This document shows, one piece after another, positions 1 to 6,058 of a stretch of 8,198 nt of DNA. Source of the stretch: Terriglobia bacterium (lineage in GTDB: Bacteria > Acidobacteriota > Terriglobia > UBA7540). A program made the position numbers and the translations under genes. A model generated the notes under the pieces. It was not told the DNA's origin. It ran no database searches and worked only from the letters and a program-made list of their open reading frames with translations. The stretch lies in assembly GCA_022866195.1 (NCBI GenBank), contig JALHUF010000699.1, positions 1-8,198 on the forward strand, given 5' to 3'. Within the stretch, counting starts at the first letter, position 1. Each line of letters starts with the position of its first letter.

Positions 1-166
1 GCGGTGTCTCTTCCTGCCCCTGCGCTCCAGAAGTATAACAAAGGACAGCCTAAACCAGTAGCTGGCCCGGGGAACGGTAGGGATTTGGACTCCCTGTGCC
101 CATGATTGGGCCTGGTCGAAGCACGGTATTTGGAGGGAACCCTGGCCGGGCGATATGCCGGGGGCG
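1..166. other. Gene-free left edge with small hairpins
   Basis: This is the stretch beyond the 3' end of lpxC, and I see no coding region in it. Two neat stem-loops stand side by side: AGGGA/TCCCT with a 7-base loop (79-95) and GCCCA/TGGGC with a 4-base loop (98-111). Neither is followed by a T tract on either strand, so they are not classical intrinsic terminators. A TATACT box on the minus strand (37-32) could be the -10 of a gene to the left of the window, but no matching -35 is evident. No function is assigned. Confidence 0.4.
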
Positions 167-1081
167 TTAGGCAACCGGGCTCGGTGCCAGCTCGGGTGAC
201 TTGACGGGGTGCAGCTCCGGCTCCAATTCAGTCGAAGGCGCCAATGTCCAGGCGTCCTTTTCGCGTAACAGCCGGTCGACCAAGGCCGAGTGCATGGCGT
301 GGCCGGCGCGTTCGGCTTCCACGTGACCCACCAACGGAGGCCCGAGCAGCGTGAGGTCGCCGATCAGGTCCAGGACTTTGTGACGGCAGAACTCGTCGGA
401 GAAGCGCAGACCTTCTGGATTCAGAACTCCCTCGCGGGTCAACACCACGGCATTCTCCAGTGACCCGCCGCGAATCAAGCCGCTTTTCTGGAGCGTCTCC
501 ACTTCCTCGAGGAAGCCAAAGGTGCGCGCCGGGGCGATTTCCGCTTCGTAGCTTTCCAGGGCGGGCGTGAAATCCAACGACTGCTCCCCGATAGATGGGT
601 GGGGAAACGCGATTCGGTAGGTGACCCAGAAGGTGGCCGAAGGAGAGACAGCAATGCGCTTGCTACCCTCAACTACCTCCAAAGGCCTCAGAATCTTAGC
701 GTAAGCCTTCCGGGCGCGCTGCCGTCGCAGTCCTGCCTTGGCGATGAGCCGCACGAAGGGAAGGGCGCTGCCGTCCAGAATGGGCACTTCGAGGTTGTCG
801 AGTTCAACGTACACATTGTCCACGTTCGATCCGGCCAGCGCTGAGAGCAGATGCTCCGTGGTTGAAATCAGGACACCCTTCTTCATCAGGCTGGTGGCAT
901 AGCTGACACGGGCGACGTTCCGGGCTTCCGCTTCAATGGCAAAGCCTTCAAGGTCGGTCCGTTTAAAGATGATGCCTGCGTTGGCCGGAGCAGGAATGAG
1001 GCGTAAATTGACCTTAACGCCCGTGTGTAGCCCAATCCCAGAAGTGCTTACTGCCTCAGCGATGGTGTGTTGGTTTTGCAA
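167..1081 (-). CDS. lpxC: UDP-3-O-acyl-N-acetylglucosamine deacetylase LpxC
   Basis: LpxC removes the acetyl group from UDP-3-O-acyl-GlcNAc. This zinc-dependent cytoplasmic reaction is the committed step of lipid A synthesis. Numbering is from a TTG start. Visible family motifs are GIGLHTG near the N-terminus, TEHLLSAL (catalytic Glu76, zinc ligand His77), VPILDGSA, ARTFGF, HKVLDLIGDL (zinc ligands His234 and Asp238) and GHAMHSAL (general acid/base His261). Both halves of the two-domain fold are present and no key residue is missing. An open GTG exists 33 bases upstream (1114), but it lacks a Shine-Dalgarno. The TTG at 1081 has AAGGTG five bases upstream, and its LQNQHT start aligns with E. 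coli MIKQRT, giving 304 residues against 305 in E. coli. The last 20 or so residues are Pro/Glu-rich and look like a disordered tail. The gene stands alone and diverges from polA. Identity is secure; the start is less so. Confidence 0.95.
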   Translation of the reverse strand: MQNQHTIAEAVSTSGIGLHTGVKVNLRLIPAPANAGIIFKRTDLEGFAIEAEARNVARVSYATSLMKKGVLISTTEHLLSALAGSNVDNVYVELDNLEVPILDGSALPFVRLIAKAGLRRQRARKAYAKILRPLEVVEGSKRIAVSPSATFWVTYRIAFPHPSIGEQSLDFTPALESYEAEIAPARTFGFLEEVETLQKSGLIRGGSLENAVVLTREGVLNPEGLRFSDEFCRHKVLDLIGDLTLLGPPLVGHVEAERAGHAMHSALVDRLLREKDAWTLAPSTELEPELHPVKSPELAPSPVA

Positions 1082-1160
1082 ATCTGCACCTTTGCGCCGA
1101 GCTACCAAGGGCACGAATCATGCCAAAGCCAGCATAAAGCATACTGCATGTAGAATCAAT

Positions 1161-1188
1161 AGGTTATAGAAAACGACGAACTGGTCAA
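1161..1188 (-). promoter_or_regulatory. Candidate lpxC promoter
   Basis: On the minus strand TTGACC (1188-1183, five of six bases of the -35 consensus) is followed by the overlapping AT-rich boxes TATAAC (1168-1163, 14-base spacer) and TAACCT (1166-1161, 16-base spacer). It lies about 45 bases upstream of the GTG and 80 upstream of the preferred TTG. Spacing to the -10 is shorter than the ideal 17, so this is a plausible but unproven sigma-70-type promoter. Confidence 0.4.
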
Positions 1189-1326
1189 CCACCCTAGGTG
1201 TGGTAAGAATACAACACTTTAAGGCGGTTTTGCCAGACAGGCAAGTGGGCTGCGCGCCAGAAAGATGCCAACGGGCCTCGATGCAGCTAAGGGGTTGCTT
1301 TCACCGTTTTCCAATTGCGGATGGGG

Positions 1327-1360
1327 TAGAATGGGCGGGAATTTGAGCAAGAGGAGAGGG
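1327..1360 (+). promoter_or_regulatory. polA ribosome binding site and possible -10 box
   Basis: The purine run GAGGAGAGGG (1351-1360) ends eight bases before the ATG at 1369, a strong Shine-Dalgarno that fixes the polA start. TAGAAT at 1327-1332 is a fair -10 box and would give a leader of about 30 bases, but I find no convincing -35 at the proper distance. The binding site is sound; the promoter part is weak. Confidence 0.45.
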
Positions 1361-1368
1361 AAATCTCA

Positions 1369-4056
1369 ATGATCCCGGGGAGAAGTCCCGAGTCAGGCAA
1401 AACAGCAGAAAGGCTCTTGCTGATTGATGCGATGTCGCTGGTGTTTCGCGCCTTTTTCGCGCCCATGCAGATGGCTCTGGTTTCGCCCACCGGCGTTCCG
1501 ACCAAGGCCGTCTATATCTTCATCCGCACTCTACGCAAGCTGCTGAAAGACTACCAGCCGTCCTATGTGGCCGTAGCCTTCGATCTGGCCGCGCCCACAT
1601 TCCGCGACAAGCTCTTTGAGGAATACAAAGCCAATCGGCCCGCTGCGCCGGAGGACCTTACCGTGCAGCTTCCCTTCGTGCGGCGCTTCTGCCAGGCGCT
1701 CGGGATTCCGCTGGTTGAGAAAGAAGGTTTCGAGGCCGACGATGTCATTGGCACCTTGGCGGCGGACGGTGCCCGGCGGAATCTGGACGTCTTTATCGTC
1801 TCCGGTGACGAGGACCTCTTTCAACTGGTCAACAACCGAGTGCGCGTGCTGAAGCCGGCCCGCGGCGGAGATGCTGAGACCCTGTGTGACACGGAGAAGG
1901 TGCAAGAGACGCTGGGGGTTGAGCCCGCGCAGGTCGTGGACTGGCTGGCGCTCACGGGTGACCCGAGCGACAACATTCCCGGCGCGCGCCCGCTTCCGGG
2001 GCAAGAGCCTCCTCTGGCCGAAGGGGAGAAGAGGCGAAGCTATATTGGCCCCAAGGGCGCCACGGAACTGATCCGTCGTTTTGGCACGCTGGAGAAAGTC
2101 CTGGAGAATTACGAGAAAGTTGAGAAGGAGAGCTATCGCACGGCGCTGCGCGATTATCGCAATGAAGCCCTGCTCAGTCGCGAACTCGCCACCATCCGCA
2201 CCGACGTGCCGCTTGAGGTCAACGCGGAAGGGCTCAGGATGGGCGCGCCCGACCTCGGTGAGCTCACCGCGCTCTGCCAGGAGCTGAACTTCTCCTCCTT
2301 GTTGCGGGAATTCCTGGCGCAGGCGCCGCAGCCCGCCGTGACCTCCGTGGCGGCGGAGGAATTGCGCGCGCCGCAGGCGCTCGACCAATGGCTGGCGGCC
2401 ATCGAAGCGCGAACTCCGGTGGCCATCGGGTTTGCGGTGGAAGGCGAAGAGGGATTTGGCGGTCAACTCCTGGGCCTGGGGCTCTCGGATGGCGCGCGGC
2501 TGGCGACGGTTCCGCTTGATGCCACAGCTCCTGCGGCGATGCTACTCGGCCGATTGAAAGCGTTCTTCAGTGACGCTGGCCATCCCAAGGTGGTGCACAA
2601 TTCGAAGCTGCTCCGGTTGCTGTTGGGCAAAGAGGGAACGGAAGTAGCCGGCGTCACCGACGACACAATGCTCTATTCCTACTTACTCGACCCGCTGGCC
2701 ACAAGCCACAAGCTCGAAGATGTGGTTTTGCGCCGCCAGAGCCGCTGGATTTCACACTCGCTGGCCGAGGCGGCAGAATGCACTCGGGAGTTGGCGGCGC
2801 TTTTTGTCCCGGAGATTGTCCAGCAAGGCTTGAAGCCGCTCTACGACGCGATTGAGTTGCCGCTGGCGGAGGTTCTGGCGGCGTTGGAAGCTGTGGGAGT
2901 GCGCTTGGACCCTGAAATCCTGGCGCGCATGTCGGAGGAATTCGACCGGGAACTGACCGACCTCACCCGGGAAATCCACGGCCTGGCGGGCGAACCGTTT
3001 GACATCAACTCGCCCAAGCAGTTAGGTGAAATCCTCTTCGAGAAATTGAAGCTACCCGGCGGGAAGAGGCTCAAGAAGAGTGGGCAGTATTCGACGGAAG
3101 CCTCAGTTCTGCAATCACTCGCAGAGCGCCACGCGCTGCCGCGCCAGATCCTCGAGTACCGCAGGAGCGCCAAGCTCAAGTCCACTTACATCGACGCGCT
3201 GCCCAGGTTCGTCAATCCCACGACCGGGCGCCTGCACACCAGCTTCAATCAGACCGTAGCGCGCACCGGCCGCCTTTCCTCGTCCAACCCCAACCTGCAA
3301 AACATCCCGATTGGGGACGAGTTTGGCCTGCGCATCCGTTCGGCTTTCGTGGCGGAGCCTGGCTGGCGGCTGATTTCCGCCGATTACTCGCAGATCGAGC
3401 TGCGCGTGCTCGCCCACATGTCGGAAGACCCGGTGCTCCTTGAAGCGTTCTCGCGCGACGAGGACATCCACTCGCGCACTGCGCAGGAAATCTTCGGCAT
3501 CCCGCCGGGCCTGCAAACCCACGAGCATCGGCGGCTGGCGAAAGCCATCAACTATGGCGTGATTTACGGCCTGAGTTCCTTCGGCTTTGCCGAGCGCACC
3601 GGCACCAGCAAGACCGAAGCGCAGCGATACATCGACGAGTATTTCCAGCGCTACTGCAAGGTCAGGGAATTCCTCGACCGCACGGTGGAGGAAGCGCGCG
3701 AGACCGGGCGGGTGAGAACGGCCTTCGGGCGCCTGCGGCCCATCCCCGAAATCAACAGTCCGGACGCCCCCACGCGCAACCGCGCCGAGCGCGAAGCCAT
3801 GAACACGCCGCTGCAAGGCACCGCCGCGGACCTGATGAAGCTGGCTATGGTGAAGGTTCACGCCCGCCTGCGCCGCGAACGGATGCGGACGCGCATGATC
3901 CTGACCGTGCACGACGAGCTGGTCTTTGAAGCCCCCGAAGCGGAGCTTGATCACGCGCGCGCGCTCGTCAAAGCCGAGATGGAAGGTGCTCATCCGATGC
4001 AGGTCCCACTTCGCGTGGACATCGGGGTGGGGAAGAACTGGAAGGAAGCGAAATAG
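1369..4056 (+). CDS. polA: DNA polymerase I, proofreading domain degenerate
   Basis: Pol I removes RNA primers and fills gaps in replication and excision repair. The 895 residues match the usual bacterial length. Residues 15-315 are the 5'-3' flap exonuclease (LLLIDAMS, FRDKLFEEYKANRP, EADDVIGTLA, GDEDLFQLV, GDPSDNIPG). Residues 330-480 hold the 3'-5' exonuclease fold without its catalytic acids: the E. coli FDTET motif reads GFAVE, the NLKYD motif reads NSKLL, and the last motif has ECTR where E. coli has ADVT. Proofreading is therefore probably absent, as in Taq. Residues 490-895 are the polymerase: TGRLSSSNPNLQNIP, motif A SADYSQIELR (Asp672), the O helix RRLAKAINYGVIYG, TPLQGTAADLMK and motif C TVHDELVFE (Asp849). 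Tyr729 replaces the Phe of E. coli and Taq. About 17 extra residues interrupt the helix-hairpin-helix of the nuclease (206-225). Start: ATG with a strong upstream Shine-Dalgarno. The gene is divergent from lpxC. Confidence 0.98.
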   Translation: MIPGRSPESGKTAERLLLIDAMSLVFRAFFAPMQMALVSPTGVPTKAVYIFIRTLRKLLKDYQPSYVAVAFDLAAPTFRDKLFEEYKANRPAAPEDLTVQLPFVRRFCQALGIPLVEKEGFEADDVIGTLAADGARRNLDVFIVSGDEDLFQLVNNRVRVLKPARGGDAETLCDTEKVQETLGVEPAQVVDWLALTGDPSDNIPGARPLPGQEPPLAEGEKRRSYIGPKGATELIRRFGTLEKVLENYEKVEKESYRTALRDYRNEALLSRELATIRTDVPLEVNAEGLRMGAPDLGELTALCQELNFSSLLREFLAQAPQPAVTSVAAEELRAPQALDQWLAAIEARTPVAIGFAVEGEEGFGGQLLGLGLSDGARLATVPLDATAPAAMLLGRLKAFFSDAGHPKVVHNSKLLRLLLGKEGTEVAGVTDDTMLYSYLLDPLATSHKLEDVVLRRQSRWISHSLAEAAECTRELAALFVPEIVQQGLKPLYDAIELPLAEVLAALEAVGVRLDPEILARMSEEFDRELTDLTREIHGLAGEPFDINSPKQLGEILFEKLKLPGGKRLKKSGQYSTEASVLQSLAERHALPRQILEYRRSAKLKSTYIDALPRFVNPTTGRLHTSFNQTVARTGRLSSSNPNLQNIPIGDEFGLRIRSAFVAEPGWRLISADYSQIELRVLAHMSEDPVLLEAFSRDEDIHSRTAQEIFGIPPGLQTHEHRRLAKAINYGVIYGLSSFGFAERTGTSKTEAQRYIDEYFQRYCKVREFLDRTVEEARETGRVRTAFGRLRPIPEINSPDAPTRNRAEREAMNTPLQGTAADLMKLAMVKVHARLRRERMRTRMILTVHDELVFEAPEAELDHARALVKAEMEGAHPMQVPLRVDIGVGKNWKEAK

Positions 4057-4126
4057 GAGGCAGGAGGCAGGAGACAGAAGGCAGAAGGCAGAAGGCAGAA
4101 GGCAGAAGGCAGAAGGCAGAAGGCAG
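4057..4126. repeat. Tandem heptamer repeat, ten copies
   Basis: Exactly ten contiguous 7-base units run from the first base after the polA stop codon. The order is GAGGCAG, GAGGCAG, GAGACAG, then seven perfect AAGGCAG. The variant units sit at the polA end and the identical ones at the far end, as expected if expansion is recent on the distal side. Because 7 is not a multiple of 3, all six frames stay open through the tract, and the complement reads as repeated LLPSAFC, which invites false gene calls. Similar heptamer tracts are, as far as I recall, common between genes in some Acidobacteriota. It has no inverted symmetry and is not a terminator. Confidence 0.95.
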
Positions 4127-4164
4127 TCATCTCTCGCTGGCGGCGACTTGGTGCCGAGCACTTG

Positions 4165-4192
4165 TGATATGATGCATTCCGTGGGAAATGCA
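4165..4192 (+). promoter_or_regulatory. Candidate hicBA promoter with overlapping inverted repeat
   Basis: TGATATGAT (4165-4173) is an extended -10 element: TGN followed by TATGAT. No good -35 is visible, which extended -10 promoters tolerate. The inverted repeat TGCATT (4173-4178) and AATGCA (4187-4192), with an 8-base spacer, starts on the last base of the -10 and covers the expected transcription start. That is where a repressor would block polymerase. Toxin-antitoxin operons are generally autoregulated, so this is a candidate operator; binding is inferred only. Confidence 0.4.
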
Positions 4193-4249
4193 ACGTAGAG
4201 AGGCGGGGACGGCGAGGTAAGGGCAAGCTGGCAAGGAGACGAAACGGGT

Positions 4250-4474
4250 ATGCGCCGCATAAAGATCATCGTTGAGAAGCACCCCGACGGCTATGTGGCC
4301 TATCCCTTAGGGGTAAAGGGCGTCGTTGTTGGTGAGGGGGATTCTTACGAAGAAGCCCTGAACGATGTTAAGTCGGCGATCAAGTTCCACGTGGAATCTT
4401 TCGGAGAAGAGGTTCTTGAGATTGAGCCGCCTGTCTTGGAAGCCTTCGTTGCGGAAGCCGGGCTTGAACCCTGA
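4250..4474 (+). CDS. hicB: HicB-family antitoxin (short form)
   Basis: This 74-residue protein is predicted to bind and neutralise the HicA toxin encoded immediately downstream. It carries the HicB/UPF0150 pattern: a first beta strand (IKIIVEKH, 4-11), the DGYVAYPL turn (13-20), VKGVVVGEGD (22-31) and the helix SYEEALNDVKSAIKFHVE (32-49), which together make the partial RNase H-like fold. The protein ends soon after, so it lacks the extra C-terminal helix-turn-helix or ribbon-helix-helix DNA-binding domain of longer HicB proteins; autorepression would have to come from the complex or another factor. AAGGAG (4233-4238) lies 11 bases before the ATG, a somewhat long spacing. The stop overlaps the hicA start by one base (TGATG), implying translational coupling. 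A hand count gives 121 G+C in 225 bases. Confidence 0.88.
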   Translation: MRRIKIIVEKHPDGYVAYPLGVKGVVVGEGDSYEEALNDVKSAIKFHVESFGEEVLEIEPPVLEAFVAEAGLEP

Positions 4475-4713
4475 TGTCGAAATTTCCCGTTGATGTCCCC
4501 AAACAAAAACTCATAAGAACTTTGCAGACGTTGGGTTTTCGTCTTGTTCGTGAACGGGAGCACATCTCTATGGTTCGTGAGAACCCCGATGGCACAAAAA
4601 CACCCTTGACCATGCCGAACCACCCCAAGTTGAAGGCATCGACGCTGCGGACGATCTGCACGCAGGCAGGGATAACGCGAGATGATTTCCTGCAAGTCTA
4701 CGAGAAATCCTGA
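4474..4713 (+). CDS. hicA: HicA-family mRNA interferase toxin
   Basis: HicA toxins are small double-stranded-RNA-binding-fold ribonucleases that cleave mRNA and arrest growth unless bound by HicB. The 79 residues show the family layout: helix VPKQKLIRTLQTLGF (8-22), strand RLVREREHISMVRE (23-36) with the candidate catalytic His30, strand KTPLTMPNHPKL (42-53) and the terminal helix pair STLRTICTQAGITRDDFLQVY (56-76). The Gly-Ser that often precedes the catalytic His is replaced by REREH, which I believe is typical of the subfamily found with short HicB partners. Translation probably depends on hicB, because the start codon overlaps the hicB stop and only weak purine runs precede it. Antitoxin-first order is the reverse of E. 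coli hicAB. A hand count gives 120 G+C in 240 bases, lower than sampled stretches of polA and of the peptidase gene, which is compatible with acquisition by transfer. Confidence 0.88.
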   Translation: MSKFPVDVPKQKLIRTLQTLGFRLVREREHISMVRENPDGTKTPLTMPNHPKLKASTLRTICTQAGITRDDFLQVYEKS

Positions 4714-4844
4714 TGGCATCCATGGCCTGTCATCCCGGTTCGGGGCTCGTCGCAAGAGTGTTACGGTGGGATCTTTGCTCTCTAGCAGTAGGAAACAGGC
4801 CGTGAGTTTGTGCTCGCCCGGCGGCTGCGATGAGGAGACGGACT

Positions 4845-5924
4845 GTGGCGGATAGGGTTGGCCGGCAGCCGCGGCGCGTTATCAACAGCGTGGCGCCCAT
4901 TCGCATTTGCGATAACGGCGGCTGGACCGACACCTGGTTCGCCGAGCGCGGGAAGATCTTCAACATCGGCGTTTATCCTTACGTGGAAGTGCAGATTGAG
5001 GTTTTCCCCGGCGGCGATGCGGATGAACCCATCATGGTTTTCGCGGAGAACTACGGGGAGCAGTTTGCCGCCCAGCCCGGCAATGCGGGTTGGGACAGGC
5101 ACCCGCTGCTCCAGGCGGCGATTGCGCGCATGCAGGTCCCGGGGAATGTTGCTCTCCAGGTGACCATCTTCTCCGAAGCCCCGAGCGGCGCCTCCACGGG
5201 CACCTCGGCGGCCGTGGCTGTGGCCCTGGTGGGGGCGCTGGACAGCCTGACGGACGGCCGCCTGACCCCGCACGAGGTAGCCTACACCGCTCAATCCATC
5301 GAAACCGACATGCTGAAGCTGCAATGCGGCATTCAGGACCAACTCTGCTCGGCCTACGGCGGCATCAATTACATCGAGATGTTCCGCTATCCCAGGGCGA
5401 CAGTATCGCCAATCCAGATCCCGAACTCCACGTGGTGGGAACTGGAGCGGCGGCTGACGCTGATCTACCTGGGGAAGTCGCACAGTTCTTCGGTGGTGCA
5501 CGAAAAGGTCATCCGCGAACTGGAAGGCGCCGGCCCCGCTTGCCGGAAGCTGGAAGACTTGCGCGCCACGGCGGAGAAGTCGCGTGACGCCGTGTATGCC
5601 GGGGATTTTGTGGCCCTGGGCCGGGCCATGATCGAGAACACGGAAGCGCAAGGGCGCCTGCACGCCGACCTGATCAGCCGCGACGCGTGGCGAGTGATTG
5701 AGATCGCCCGCCAACACGGCGCCCTGGGCTGGAAGGTGAACGGCGCCGGAGGTGAGGGAGGCTCGCTCACCATTCTCGGTGGCTCTCTGACGCACGCCCA
5801 ACGCGCCATGATCAGAGAAATTGAAGCGGACAATCCTCTTTGCAGCAACATTCCTATCTACCTCAGCCGCTATGGGCTCCGCACCTGGGATGCGACGCTG
5901 GACGCAGGCGGCCAGAGCGTCTGA
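4845..5924 (+). CDS. GHMP-family sugar kinase (HddA/fucokinase-like)
   Basis: This cytoplasmic small-molecule kinase should phosphorylate a sugar or sugar phosphate with ATP. With a GTG start it has 359 residues. GHMP signatures appear in order: APIRICDNGGWTDTW (17-31, substrate-binding entry), the glycine-rich ATP loop APSGASTGTSAAVAVAL (112-128), CGIQDQLCSAYGG (161-173, candidate catalytic Asp165) and the C-terminal KVNGAGGEGG motif (297-306). The GGWTD and GIQDQ forms resemble D-glycero-D-manno-heptose 7-phosphate kinase and the kinase half of fucokinases, but the true substrate cannot be read here. Start choice: an ATG at 4830 lacks a ribosome binding site, whereas GAGGAG (4832-4837) sits seven bases before the in-frame GTG at 4845. 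The gene follows hicA by about 130 bases, too far to call an operon. Its TGA stop lies inside a 22-base direct repeat. Confidence 0.9.
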   Translation: MADRVGRQPRRVINSVAPIRICDNGGWTDTWFAERGKIFNIGVYPYVEVQIEVFPGGDADEPIMVFAENYGEQFAAQPGNAGWDRHPLLQAAIARMQVPGNVALQVTIFSEAPSGASTGTSAAVAVALVGALDSLTDGRLTPHEVAYTAQSIETDMLKLQCGIQDQLCSAYGGINYIEMFRYPRATVSPIQIPNSTWWELERRLTLIYLGKSHSSSVVHEKVIRELEGAGPACRKLEDLRATAEKSRDAVYAGDFVALGRAMIENTEAQGRLHADLISRDAWRVIEIARQHGALGWKVNGAGGEGGSLTILGGSLTHAQRAMIREIEADNPLCSNIPIYLSRYGLRTWDATLDAGGQSV

Positions 5925-5949
5925 AGTTCGGCCCGCCCGAAGCGGGTAG

Positions 5950-5981
5950 CCACGACGAATCGGCGGTTTGATTCGTCGTGG
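5950..5981. repeat. Hairpin A of the palindromic element
   Basis: A perfect 11-bp stem, CCACGACGAAT (5950-5960) with ATTCGTCGTGG (5971-5981), encloses a 10-base loop. It starts about 25 bases after the GHMP kinase stop. No T run follows on either strand, so it does not look like an intrinsic terminator, though in RNA it could protect the 3' end of the kinase message. Confidence 0.85.
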
Positions 5982-6030
5982 GTTCGTCGCCCGGAGAACC
6001 CAAAGACTGCCACGGCATGACCACAAAAGC

Positions 6031-6058
6031 CCACGACGAGGAAAAACGCTCGTCGTGG
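6031..6058. repeat. Hairpin B of the palindromic element
   Basis: A perfect 10-bp stem, CCACGACGAG (6031-6040) with CTCGTCGTGG (6049-6058), encloses the 8-base loop GAAAAACG. If C6030 is bulged, the stem gains two more pairs on the outside. Its arms are nearly identical to those of hairpin A, so each arm could pair with either hairpin. Confidence 0.85.

Noticed and set aside
79..95. tRNA-like anticodon arm (5-bp stem, 7-base loop; TGG on plus or CCA on minus)
   Set aside because: No acceptor stem, D arm or T arm with TTCNA loop can be placed at the required distances on either strand, so the resemblance is taken as chance.
1188..1204. Imperfect inverted repeat ACCAC...GTGGT in the lpxC-polA intergenic region
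   Set aside because: Arms are only 5 bp and the core pairs poorly. It touches the lpxC -35 and might be an operator, but the symmetry is too weak to annotate.
1531..2466. 311-codon minus-strand frame opposite the 5' nuclease part of polA
   Set aside because: Shadow of a well-conserved gene, with no motif or start signal of its own.
3115..4269. 384-codon minus-strand frame opposite the polA 3' end and running through the heptamer tract
   Set aside because: It is open only because the sense gene is polA and the 7-base repeat has no stops in this frame; the LLPSAFC repeats are an artefact of the tract.
4713..4805. 30-codon frame starting in a TGATG overlap with the hicA stop
   Set aside because: It has no ribosome binding site beyond weak purines and no recognisable product; a short frame of this length is expected by chance.
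4782..6026. 414-codon open frame on the minus strand, opposite the GHMP kinase
   Set aside because: It covers a gene with intact GHMP motifs, runs through the palindromic element and has no recognisable domain.
5950..6058. Hairpins A and B as intrinsic terminators of the GHMP kinase
   Set aside because: Stems are strong, but neither is followed by a run of T on either strand; the repeat arrangement explains them better.
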